Of a stretch of DNA of 32,831 bases, positions 16,507-24,102 are shown piece by piece. How positions within the stretch are numbered: the stretch's first letter is position 1; each line of letters starts with the position of its first letter. The translations under genes were made by a program, and so were the position numbers. The notes under the pieces are model-generated. The model saw only the letters and a program-made list of their open reading frames with translations. It was not told the DNA's origin and did no database searches. The DNA comes from an uncultured Lachnospiraceae bacterium (lineage in GTDB: Bacteria > Bacillota > Clostridia > Lachnospirales > Lachnospiraceae): contig CAJLRL010000026.1 of the NCBI GenBank assembly GCA_905209075.1, positions 1 to 32,831 of the forward strand, in the 5' to 3' direction.

Positions 16507-18375
16507 TTATGGGTGAAAAAATTTATATACCGCAGCTGCCGCTGCCTCATTCATCGATTCTGTCATAGCAAGATCCTCCACAGATGCATCTTTTATTTTC
16601 TCTATGGACTGGTATCTTCTCATAAGAGCCTTTCTTCTTGCCGGTCCTATTCCCTCGATATCATCCAGTACAGAGTGTACCTGGCTTTTTGATCTTAATG
16701 AGCGGTGATATTCTATGGCAAATCTATGAGCCTCATCCTGGATCCTTGTGATAAGCTTAAATCCTTCACCATGTCTGTCGATCGGTATTTCTTCATTGTT
16801 GAAATAAAGGCCTCTTGTCCTGTGGAAATCATCCTTCACCATACCGCAGACCGGTATTGACAATCCAAGCTCCGATAAAACCTCAAGACACACATTAACC
16901 TGTCCTTTTCCACCATCCATCATTATTACATCCGGGAATCTGTTGAAGCTTCCCACCTCATCCGGAAGATTCTTTTCGGAAAGCTGTTTCTTTTCATCTA
17001 TTCCGTGCACGAATCTTCTTGTAAGTACCTCATGCATTGATCCGTAATCATCCGGTCCTGTGATGGTCTTTAATTTAAATTTTCTGTAATCACTTCTTTT
17101 AGGCTTTCCCTTTTCATATACGATCATCGAGCCAACCGTCTCAAAACCATTAATATTTGATATATCAAATGCTTCCATTCTGTTTAAATTGCTAAGGCCA
17201 AGCAGCTTTTCTATTTCCTTTACCGCTCCGATTGTTCTGCCTTCTTCTCTCTTTATGCGTTCCTTATCCTGACTTAACACAAGAAGTGCATTTTTCTTTG
17301 CAAGCTCCACTAGTTTTTCCTTCATTCCTTTTTGTGGAACCTTTATGATAACCTTTCTCCCCCTCTTTTCCGAAAGCCATTGTTCAAGGATTTCCATATC
17401 CTCTATCTTTTTTTGAAGCATTATCTCTCTTGGGATAAAAGGTGTTCCTGAATAAAACTGTTTTACAAAGTTATTCAGTATATTATCTTCTGACTGTTCG
17501 GTTCCGACACGGACATGGAAATGATCTCTTCCAATAAGCTTTCCGCCTCGTATAAAAAATACCTGAACAACTGCATCTGTATCGTCATTGGCAAGGGCGA
17601 TTATATCTTTATCCTCTCCATCCGCATTAGTTATTTTCTGTTTCTGTGCCACCTGTTTAACACTTGATAGAAGATTCCTGTATTCCGCTGCCTTTTCAAA
17701 CTCAAGTTCTTCAGATGCCTGCTCCATCTTTTCCGTAAGCATTTTTATAACCGGTGTATAATTTCCATTCAAAAATTCAAGCACACCGCTTACCTTATTG
17801 TTATATTCCTCCGGTGTTATATATCCCTGACATGGCGCATCACATTTATGGATATGATAATTAAGACACGCCCTGTCAAGTCCGATATCCCGGGGCAGTT
17901 TTCTGTTGCATGTCCTAAGACCATATATTTTATTTATCAGGTCTATCGTGTCTTTAACCGCCCCTGCACTTGTATAAGGACCAAAGTATCTTGATCTATC
18001 CTTTTTCATCTGTCTTGAGAACATTACACGCGGAAATGTCTCACCAACAGTCACTTTTATATACGGATAAGTCTTATCATCACGCAGCATCGTATTATAC
18101 TTTGGACAATGTTCCTTGATAAGATTACATTCCAGAACAAGAGCTTCAAGTTCAGAATCGGTAATGATATATTCAAAATACTCGATATGCTCTACCATCT
18201 GTCTTTTCTTGATTCCCTCATCATGGCTCGGCTGAAAATACTGGTGCACTCTCTTAGTAAGGCTTTTAGCTTTGCCTATATATATAATCGCATCAGTTTT
18301 GTCATGCATAATATAAACTCCCGGTTGATCCGGGAGTTTTTTTAATTCTTCCTGTATATTAAATATCTTTTCCAT
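16507..18375 (-). CDS. uvrC: Excinuclease ABC subunit C
   Basis: A 622-residue UvrC, the nuclease that makes both incisions in nucleotide excision repair. The N-terminal GIY-YIG domain has GVYIMHDKTDAIIYIGKAKSL (19-39). Four Cys near residues 155-185 (TCNRKL, CLNYHIHKCDAPC) resemble the iron-sulfur or zinc cluster region. A UVR motif is at about 207-240 (EKMEQASEELEFEKAAEYR). The RNase H-like C-terminal nuclease has EAFDISNINGFETVGSMIV and MMDGGKGQVN. A helix-hairpin-helix pair closes the protein (DDIEGIGPARRKALMRRY). It lies five bases after the ftsH stop, so the two are probably co-transcribed. Confidence 0.97.
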   Translation of the reverse strand: MEKIFNIQEELKKLPDQPGVYIMHDKTDAIIYIGKAKSLTKRVHQYFQPSHDEGIKKRQMVEHIEYFEYIITDSELEALVLECNLIKEHCPKYNTMLRDDKTYPYIKVTVGETFPRVMFSRQMKKDRSRYFGPYTSAGAVKDTIDLINKIYGLRTCNRKLPRDIGLDRACLNYHIHKCDAPCQGYITPEEYNNKVSGVLEFLNGNYTPVIKMLTEKMEQASEELEFEKAAEYRNLLSSVKQVAQKQKITNADGEDKDIIALANDDTDAVVQVFFIRGGKLIGRDHFHVRVGTEQSEDNILNNFVKQFYSGTPFIPREIMLQKKIEDMEILEQWLSEKRGRKVIIKVPQKGMKEKLVELAKKNALLVLSQDKERIKREEGRTIGAVKEIEKLLGLSNLNRMEAFDISNINGFETVGSMIVYEKGKPKRSDYRKFKLKTITGPDDYGSMHEVLTRRFVHGIDEKKQLSEKNLPDEVGSFNRFPDVIMMDGGKGQVNVCLEVLSELGLSIPVCGMVKDDFHRTRGLYFNNEEIPIDRHGEGFKLITRIQDEAHRFAIEYHRSLRSKSQVHSVLDDIEGIGPARRKALMRRYQSIEKIKDASVEDLAMTESMNEAAAAAVYKFFHP

Positions 18376-18380
18376 AACGA

Positions 18381-20435
18381 TTATTCTTCAAACATACTAT
18401 CCGGGTCTACATAGTCACGGTTTGTATCTTTATCATTGTTTTCGGCTTCCATAGCCTGCTCAAAGAAATCCTTTTTGTCATCTTCACCATCCGTTTCAGG
18501 AATTCCTTTCATCTCACGGAACATTTTCATAAATTCCTTACCTGTGATAGTTTCCTTTTCGTACAGATAATCTGAAATACGATCAAGTATAACCCTGTTA
18601 TCCTCGAGAAGCTTAGTTGCTTCATTGTAACAGTGATTTATTATTCCAAGCACCTCTTTGTCAATCTCCGCTGAAGTATCCTCACCACATATAAGGCCTG
18701 CTCTTCCATCAAGATACTGTGTTTCAACAGTTGCCAGACACATCATTCCAAACTTATCTGACATACCATACATTGTAACCATTGCACGGGCAATCTTTGT
18801 TGCATTTTCTATGTCATTTGCCGCTCCGCTTGTTGCAGAGTGGAATACAACAACCTCAGCCGCACGTCCGGCCATAAACGTTGTGATCTTTGCAATAAGT
18901 TCATCCTTTGTCTCGAGATATTTCTCTTCCTCAGGTGTCTGGAGTGTATAACCTAAAGCTCCCATTGTTCTAGGAACGATCGTAATCTTCTGAACCGGCT
19001 CAGTGTTCTTCTGTAATGCCGATACAAGGGCATGCCCTACCTCATGGTATGAGACGATCTTTCTTTCTTTATCGCTCATGACACGGTCTTTTTTCTCTTT
19101 GCCACCTACAGCTACAAGTTCAAATGCTTCAAACAGATCTGCCTGATTCACAAACTGTCTTCCATGCTTTACTGCATTAATGGCAGCTTCATTTATCATG
19201 TTGGCAAGATCCGATCCAACAAGTCCTGCTGTGGCAAGTGCCAGTGCGTCAAGATCTACTGTCTCATCCATCTTTACATCTTTCGAATGTACTTTTAAAG
19301 TTTCAAGTCTTCCTTTCAGGTCAGGCTTATCAACAATGATACGTCTGTCAAAACGTCCAGGACGAAGAAGTGCCTTATCGAGAACCTCCGGTCTGTTTGT
19401 AGCTGCAAGTATAAGAAGACCCTTTGATGTATCAAATCCGTCCATCTCTGCAAGTAACTGGTTTAATGTCTGTTCTCTCTCATCATTTCCACTTCCAAAC
19501 TTGGAATCACGGCTCTTACCTATAGCATCGATCTCATCGATAAATATGATACACGGCGCCATTTTCTGTGCTTCTTTGAAAAGATCACGCACTCGCGATG
19601 CTCCGACACCAACAAACATTTCTACAAAATCCGAGCCTGCAAGTGAGAAAAACGGAACTCCCGCCTCACCAGCTACGGCCTTTGCAAGAAGTGTCTTACC
19701 TGTTCCCGGAGGTCCTACTAAAAGTGCTCCTTTTGGAAGCTTAGCCCCTATAGTTTTATATTTACCTGGATTGTGAAGGAAATCAACAACTTCCTGTAAT
19801 GATTCCTTTGCCTCATCCTGTCCTGCAACATCCTTAAATGTTACTCCTGTGGACTTTTCTACATATACCTTGGCAGTCGATTTTCCAACTCCCATTCCCA
19901 TGCTTCCGCCCATTTTCTTGGACAAAAAGGCAAATAATACCCATAAAAGAAGAAGTGGTATTATAAAGCTCAATATATTAAGCACCCACGTAGAAGTATT
20001 ATCTGGAATAGCTGCGTTGATCTTTATCGGTTTTCCTTCGGATGTCTTTGACGTTTTTAATTCTTTTAACAGTTCTTCATCAGCAATTCTTCCTGTGTAA
20101 TATTTCACATCATAGCTGTCATGTCCATCATCGACAAGTGTATAGTCTATCTCATAAGAATCAAATTCCACAGACTTTACATTTCCTTTATCTAGTTCTT
20201 CAAGAAAGTCTGTATACGTCTTCTCCTGTGTGCTCGCATTAGAGATATGATTCGAAATAAGCGCATAAACAAACAGTGCCAGAAGCGCCGTTATGACAAA
20301 TGCCATGATTCCCTGACCGCCACGGTTATTCCGGTTTCCTCCGTTGTTTCTGCCGCCGTTACCGCCGTTATTGCCTCCATTGCTGCCATTATTTCCATTA
20401 TTATAATTATATTTGTTAGGTCCCTGATTATCCAT
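18381..20435 (-). CDS. ftsH: ATP-dependent zinc metalloprotease FtsH
   Basis: A 684-residue membrane AAA+ protease. I place the start at the ATG at 20435 because GGAGG lies five bases upstream; an in-frame ATG at 20522 would add 29 unlikely residues. Residues 1-42 are almost entirely Asn, Gly and Arg. Membrane segments at about 43-61 and 150-171 flank the extracellular FtsH domain. The AAA module has Walker A GPPGTGKT (241-248), Walker B IIFIDE (296-301) and an SRH near 348-365 (ATNRPE...GRFDRR). The zinc site is HEVGH (464-468). An acidic C-terminus follows. FtsH degrades misfolded membrane proteins and selected regulators. It heads the series through uvrC, with a promoter embedded in the pyrG terminator. 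Confidence 0.96.
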   Translation of the reverse strand: MDNQGPNKYNYNNGNNGSNGGNNGGNGGRNNGGNRNNRGGQGIMAFVITALLALFVYALISNHISNASTQEKTYTDFLEELDKGNVKSVEFDSYEIDYTLVDDGHDSYDVKYYTGRIADEELLKELKTSKTSEGKPIKINAAIPDNTSTWVLNILSFIIPLLLLWVLFAFLSKKMGGSMGMGVGKSTAKVYVEKSTGVTFKDVAGQDEAKESLQEVVDFLHNPGKYKTIGAKLPKGALLVGPPGTGKTLLAKAVAGEAGVPFFSLAGSDFVEMFVGVGASRVRDLFKEAQKMAPCIIFIDEIDAIGKSRDSKFGSGNDEREQTLNQLLAEMDGFDTSKGLLILAATNRPEVLDKALLRPGRFDRRIIVDKPDLKGRLETLKVHSKDVKMDETVDLDALALATAGLVGSDLANMINEAAINAVKHGRQFVNQADLFEAFELVAVGGKEKKDRVMSDKERKIVSYHEVGHALVSALQKNTEPVQKITIVPRTMGALGYTLQTPEEEKYLETKDELIAKITTFMAGRAAEVVVFHSATSGAANDIENATKIARAMVTMYGMSDKFGMMCLATVETQYLDGRAGLICGEDTSAEIDKEVLGIINHCYNEATKLLEDNRVILDRISDYLYEKETITGKEFMKMFREMKGIPETDGEDDKKDFFEQAMEAENNDKDTNRDYVDPDSMFEE

Positions 20436-20549
20436 AATTCCTCCGTTATGGTACATTATTCTCAACTGTCCAGTATCTTCACCGCTGCAAGCCCAAGGCT
20501 TATCGATATCTGACAGATACATTTATAGTTGTATATCGTCATGAACTAT

Positions 20550-20578
20550 ATTATAGAAAAAAGTGCGATTAAAATCAA
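20550..20578 (-). promoter_or_regulatory. Promoter of ftsH, overlapping the pyrG terminator
   Basis: TTGATT (20573-20578), a 17-bp spacer, and TATAAT (20550-20555) on the minus strand. The -35 box and spacer are built from the terminator hairpin and its T-run at 20557-20584. The predicted start is near 20543, giving a leader of about 108 bases. Confidence 0.68.
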
Positions 20579-20584
20579 CCGCAC
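20557..20584 (-). terminator. Intrinsic terminator of pyrG
   Basis: On the minus strand GTGCG and CGCAC pair around an inner TT/AA segment, followed by six T. It lies about 42 bases after the pyrG stop. Confidence 0.82.
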
Positions 20585-20625
20585 CTTTCTAAATATTACA
20601 TTAAATTATAGTAAATTAATAATTT

Positions 20626-22230
20626 TTATCGTTTTATCTTTGTAGCAGCCTCTATAAATCCATGGAATAATGGATGTGGACGATTTGGACGCGACTTAAG
20701 TTCAGGATGTGCCTGTGTTGCGATAAACCAAGGATGATCCGGAAGTTCGATCATCTCAATGATCCTACCATCCGGTGAAGTTCCACAAAGTCTCATTCCG
20801 TTATCTAAAAGCGCTGCTCTATAGTCGTTGTTTACCTCATAACGATGGCGATGACGCTCGTTTATATTTTCTGTTCCGTACATTTCGTATGCTTTAGAGT
20901 CTTTATCAAGTACACAAGGATATGAACCCAGTCTGAGTGTTCCTCCGATATCTTCTACTCCATTCTGGTCAGGCATTAATGCGATAACCGGATGTGCAGT
21001 GTTAGGATCGAGTTCTATACTGTGTGCGTCATTAAATCTGCATACATGACGGGCAAATTCTATAATAGCAACCTGCATTCCAAGACAGATTCCAAGATAT
21101 GGGATATTGTTTTCTCTTGCATATTTTGCAGCAGAGATCATTCCCTCTACTCCACGATCACCAAATCCACCTGGAACGATTATTCCCTGGATTCCATCAA
21201 AAATCTCTGCGGCATTGTCATCATTTAATAGTTCTGAATCAACCCAGTTTATATCAACAGTTGCATGCTCCGGAATCCCACCATGCTTTAATGCCTCAAC
21301 GACAGAAATATATGCATCATGAAGAGCCGTATATTTTCCAACGAGTGCTATTTTAACCTCTTTGTCAGGATGGCGCAGATCATCAACCATCTGTTTCCAG
21401 TCAGCAAGATCCGGTTCAGGACAGTCAAGTTCCAGACACTCACATGCCACTTTTGCAAGATTCTCTGCTTCCATTGCCAGAGGTGCCTCGTATAAATATT
21501 CAACATCAAGATTCTGTAGTACATGGGAATTTGGCACATTACAAAACAGTGCGATCTTATCCTTAAGTCCTTGATCAAGCTCATGCTCTGAACGACATAC
21601 GATTATATCCGGCTGTATTCCCATTCCCTGAAGTTCCTTAACACTTGCCTGTGTAGGTTTCGTCTTTAATTCTCCCGAAGCCTTAATATATGGAATAAGC
21701 GTTACATGGCAGAGTATTGCATTCTCATGTCCCACTTCATGCTGGAACTGCCTTATTGCCTCAAGGAAAGGCTGGCTCTCGATATCTCCGACTGTTCCAC
21801 CAACTTCTATTATTGCGATAGTTGTATCTTTTGAAGTGAAATCCCTGTAGAATCTGCTTTTTATTTCATTTGTAATATGAGGAATTACCTGTACTGTTCC
21901 TCCGCCATAATCACCACGGCGCTCCTTCTGTAATACTGACCAGTAAACCTTACCGGTTGTAACGTTTGAATTCTTTGTAAGACTTTCATCAATAAATCTC
22001 TCATAATGTCCAAGATCAAGATCTGTCTCTGCTCCATCGTCAGTTACAAAAACCTCTCCATGCTGGATAGGATTCATTGTTCCCGGGTCAATATTAATGT
22101 ATGGATCAAACTTCTGCATTGTCACTTTATATCCGCGTGCTTTTAAAAGACGTCCCAGCGACGCTGCTGTAATTCCTTTTCCAAGTCCGGATACTACTCC
22201 ACCAGTGACAAACACGTATTTTACAGGCAT
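20626..22230 (-). CDS. pyrG: CTP synthase (glutamine hydrolysing)
   Basis: A 534-residue enzyme that aminates UTP to CTP using glutamine and ATP, the last step of pyrimidine nucleotide synthesis. The N-terminal synthase domain begins KYVFVTGGVVSGLGKGITAASLGRLLK with its P-loop and contains QKFDPYINIDPGTMNP, GEVFVTDDGAETDLDLGHYERF and EVGGTVGDIES. The C-terminal class I glutamine amidotransferase domain has the GGFGDRG loop, nucleophile PYLGICLGMQ, and a terminal HPELKSRPNRPHPLF with the catalytic His and Glu. The ribosome binding site is AGGAGG. It is a single-gene unit with its own promoter and terminator. Confidence 0.97.
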   Translation of the reverse strand: MPVKYVFVTGGVVSGLGKGITAASLGRLLKARGYKVTMQKFDPYINIDPGTMNPIQHGEVFVTDDGAETDLDLGHYERFIDESLTKNSNVTTGKVYWSVLQKERRGDYGGGTVQVIPHITNEIKSRFYRDFTSKDTTIAIIEVGGTVGDIESQPFLEAIRQFQHEVGHENAILCHVTLIPYIKASGELKTKPTQASVKELQGMGIQPDIIVCRSEHELDQGLKDKIALFCNVPNSHVLQNLDVEYLYEAPLAMEAENLAKVACECLELDCPEPDLADWKQMVDDLRHPDKEVKIALVGKYTALHDAYISVVEALKHGGIPEHATVDINWVDSELLNDDNAAEIFDGIQGIIVPGGFGDRGVEGMISAAKYARENNIPYLGICLGMQVAIIEFARHVCRFNDAHSIELDPNTAHPVIALMPDQNGVEDIGGTLRLGSYPCVLDKDSKAYEMYGTENINERHRHRYEVNNDYRAALLDNGMRLCGTSPDGRIIEMIELPDHPWFIATQAHPELKSRPNRPHPLFHGFIEAATKIKR

Positions 22231-22292
22231 AATTTTCCTCCTTATTAAATGTAATCACCTATTTTACGTTAATTAATGAAAATAACCAATTT

Positions 22293-22321
22293 ATTATACA
22301 GCCTTACATTCATTAATGCAA
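22293..22321 (-). promoter_or_regulatory. Promoter of pyrG
   Basis: TTGCAT (22316-22321), a 17-bp spacer, and TATAAT (22293-22298) on the minus strand. The predicted start is near 22286, giving a leader of about 56 bases. Many Firmicute pyrG leaders start with a run of G for reiterative control; none is seen at this start. Confidence 0.68.
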
Positions 22322-22360
22322 TTTGTTTTTTTATATTTTAAAATTAATTTTTATTATCAT

Positions 22361-22394
22361 GTTACTGTTCACACCTGACAGTGTGACCAGTAAC
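22361..22394. repeat. 34-nt palindromic repeat, copy 1
   Basis: A hairpin with 14-base arms (GTTACTGTTCACAC and GTGTGACCAGTAAC) and a six-base loop. Its reverse complement matches the right end of the MITE at 24842-24875 in 30 of 34 positions. One difference is a compensatory A-T to G-C pair change. TATCAT abuts its left edge and recurs two bases beyond its right edge, a possible degraded target duplication. It lies just downstream of the DUF6472 gene and has no T-run, so it is not a standard terminator. Confidence 0.8.
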
Positions 22395-22404
22395 GATATC
22401 ATTG

Positions 22405-22581
22405 CTACATCTGATGTCTGACAACCTTATATTCATCTCCTGATCTGTAAAACGGACAGTTTTTATAGCTGCTCTGCACAAATCTCGCCATATCATCCTC
22501 GTCCATATTCACAGAACAATAATATTCCTCATCATCGTCATCATACTCATTGTATGCACAAAAATCACAGCATGTTTCCAT
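22405..22581 (-). CDS. DUF6472 family small acidic Cys protein
   Basis: A 58-residue protein read directly on the minus strand, with ATG start and AGGAG upstream. It begins METCCDFCAYNEYDDDDEEYYC, has a very acidic Asp/Glu run, and later a single Cys in KNCPFYRSGDE. Five Cys (4, 5, 8, 22 and 41) suggest a metal-binding knuckle of the C-x2-C type. I recognise the pattern as the DUF6472 family; its function is unknown. Its ribosome binding site overlaps the stop codon of the DUF4250 gene 11 bases upstream, so translation is probably coupled. Confidence 0.82.
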   Translation of the reverse strand: METCCDFCAYNEYDDDDEEYYCSVNMDEDDMARFVQSSYKNCPFYRSGDEYKVVRHQM

Positions 22582-22592
22582 GAAATAATCTC

Positions 22593-22769
22593 CTATTTAA
22601 AGCTGTTTGTATTCCTATCATATTTATAATCTATTTTTTTTAGCTGTTCTTCTATAGTCTCTGAATCAGTCATATAAGCGGCTGCAAGCTCTTCGAGATT
22701 AGAATAATTATCCCTCAGCTGGGTATTTACAAAGCTAAGGAGCATTACCGGATCCTTCGGCAGATTCAT
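22593..22769 (-). CDS. DUF4250 domain small protein
   Basis: A 58-residue protein on the minus strand with a GGAGG ribosome binding site seven bases before the ATG. The start MNLPKDPVMLLSFVNTQLRD and the ending KKIDYKYDRNTNSF are typical of DUF4250. The family consists of short helical proteins of unknown function, common in Clostridia and Bacteroidetes. It sits 17 bases after the Nudix gene and is coupled to the DUF6472 gene. Confidence 0.85.
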   Translation of the reverse strand: MNLPKDPVMLLSFVNTQLRDNYSNLEELAAAYMTDSETIEEQLKKIDYKYDRNTNSFK

Positions 22770-22786
22770 CTGTATACCTCCAATTT

Positions 22787-23290
22787 TTATTGTTCAAATA
22801 CATGTTTTATACTGTCATAGTGTAAAAATTCCCCGTGTGATGCAATATCTTTTATTTCTTCAAGTGTTGCGATCTTAAAGCCAAGCGCTTCTTCTTTTTG
22901 TATTGTTATATCACTCTCGTCAAAATCAAGTTCAAATCTGTACACATCAACAAAGTAATTATCTCCCTCACCCGGATTTTCCCTATGGTATGTATATGCA
23001 AGCCTTCCATTACAATCTGACACATCAAGTCCGACTTCTTCCCTTACCTCGCGGCACACTGCAGTATATGAATCCTCTCCTGCCTGCGCTGCTCCACCTG
23101 ACACTTCCCACCATCCCGGTGCCCATGCCTTTGTCATGACTCTTTGTGTTATAAGAAATTTTCCATCCGGCCTGCTTATCACTCCAAGAACAGACAGATG
23201 GTACTCGTCATCTTTTAATGTCCAGTCATTTCTTTTCATGGTCCTTCCAGTAGGTTTCTTGTTTTTATCGTATATATCCCATAATTCCAT
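22787..23290 (-). CDS. Nudix hydrolase
   Basis: A 167-residue Nudix protein with a complete Nudix box, GX5EX7REVREEVGL, at 66-88. The N-terminus MELWDIYDKNKKPTGRTMKRND resembles isopentenyl-diphosphate isomerase-like and YfcD-like Nudix enzymes, which hydrolyse or isomerise nucleoside or prenyl diphosphates. The exact substrate cannot be read from sequence. It heads a three-gene unit with DUF4250 and DUF6472. Its promoter region contains a perfect palindrome between the -35 and -10 boxes. Confidence 0.92.
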   Translation of the reverse strand: MELWDIYDKNKKPTGRTMKRNDWTLKDDEYHLSVLGVISRPDGKFLITQRVMTKAWAPGWWEVSGGAAQAGEDSYTAVCREVREEVGLDVSDCNGRLAYTYHRENPGEGDNYFVDVYRFELDFDESDITIQKEEALGFKIATLEEIKDIASHGEFLHYDSIKHVFEQ

Positions 23291-23328
23291 TTCCTTTATT
23301 CTCCGTTTATTTATTTTTTAATATTCTG

Positions 23329-23357
23329 ATTATATCATGTGTTCACACACATGATAA
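23329..23357 (-). promoter_or_regulatory. Promoter of the Nudix gene with embedded palindrome
   Basis: TTATCA (23352-23357), a 17-bp spacer, and TATAAT (23329-23334) on the minus strand. A perfect palindrome of TATCATGTG and CACATGATA arms (23333-23356, six-base centre) runs from inside the -10 box to inside the -35 box. It would suit a dimeric repressor. Confidence 0.55.
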
Positions 23358-23419
23358 GCCTGCGGCTGATACCTATGCGCATTCGCGCGGATATAATTCG
23401 CTTATGCTCATTATATCAT
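23329..23419. repeat. 10-bp direct repeats flanking a structured GC-rich island
   Basis: ATTATATCAT occurs at 23329-23338 and again at 23410-23419. The 71 bases between hold nested hairpins (AGCC-tgc-GGCT; GCGC/GCGC; ATAAGC with GCTTAT) that are much richer in GC than the flanks. The right copy contains the stop codon of the YgjP-type gene; the left copy contains the Nudix -10 box. The layout resembles a small insertion with target duplication, but no terminal inverted repeats are visible. Confidence 0.45.
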
Positions 23420-23971
23420 ATTTTCAATTTGGATGTCACGAAGTTGTTTGCGCAATGTTTTTGCTTTCGGCAGATATTTCTCCATAAGTGCCCAGAATCT
23501 TTCATTATGGCTTGGCTCAAGCAAATGAGTAAGCTCATGTACAACAACATATTCCACACATTCCTCCGGTGCCTTAGCAAGTGCCAGATTAAAATTCAGA
23601 TGATGTGACATTACATTACATGAGCCCCATCTGGTTTTCATCTTTTTAATCGTAAATCCTGATGAGCTTACATTCATTACCGGCTCCCATTTTTTTATAA
23701 GGCTTTCTATCTGCTTCTTAAGCTTCTGCCTCATCTCCCTTTCCATAAAAGGCGCCATAACAGGAGCCTCTTTCACATTTTTATTCTTTTCTTCTATTCT
23801 CAAAACTGCATTTTGTATCCATTCTTCATGCGCTTTTATAAATCTTCGTATATCCTCTTCTTTCATATTGTATGGTGCCGAAACCTCGACCCGTCCATCC
23901 GGTTCTTTTACCCTGAGATACATATTTTTTATTTTCTTCCGTGTTATATATATTTTAACCTTATTTTCCAT
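23411..23971 (-). CDS. YgjP/DUF45-type zinc metallopeptidase
   Basis: A 186-residue M48-like metallopeptidase of the YgjP (DUF45) family. The zinc motif HELTH is at 145-149, with a third ligand His155 in EPSHNERFW. The family hallmark TRWGSCN is at 114-120. Residues 1-60 form the usual beta-rich N-terminal part. There is no signal or membrane segment. Substrates of this family are largely unknown. It is divergent from nth. Its 3' end runs into the direct-repeat island upstream of the Nudix gene. Confidence 0.93.
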   Translation of the reverse strand: MENKVKIYITRKKIKNMYLRVKEPDGRVEVSAPYNMKEEDIRRFIKAHEEWIQNAVLRIEEKNKNVKEAPVMAPFMEREMRQKLKKQIESLIKKWEPVMNVSSSGFTIKKMKTRWGSCNVMSHHLNFNLALAKAPEECVEYVVVHELTHLLEPSHNERFWALMEKYLPKAKTLRKQLRDIQIENMI

Positions 23972-24102
23972 TGTGCGACCTCTTTAAATTATATTTTACA
24001 TTTGTATTTTCTTTTTGTATACTGTTTTATAACATTTTAACTTAAACATCCCACATTATATTGTGGTAAATTTTATATTTTAAATTATATCAGGAGAATA
24101 TA

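Noticed and set aside
19180..19776. 198-residue ORF antisense to ftsH
   Set aside because: The sense frame has every AAA+ and protease motif. The antisense frame has no ribosome binding site and no recognisable domain.
20436..20522. Upstream ATG extending FtsH by 29 residues
   Set aside because: There is no ribosome binding site at 20522, whereas GGAGG precedes the ATG at 20435. The extension sits in the untranslated leader of the mapped promoter.
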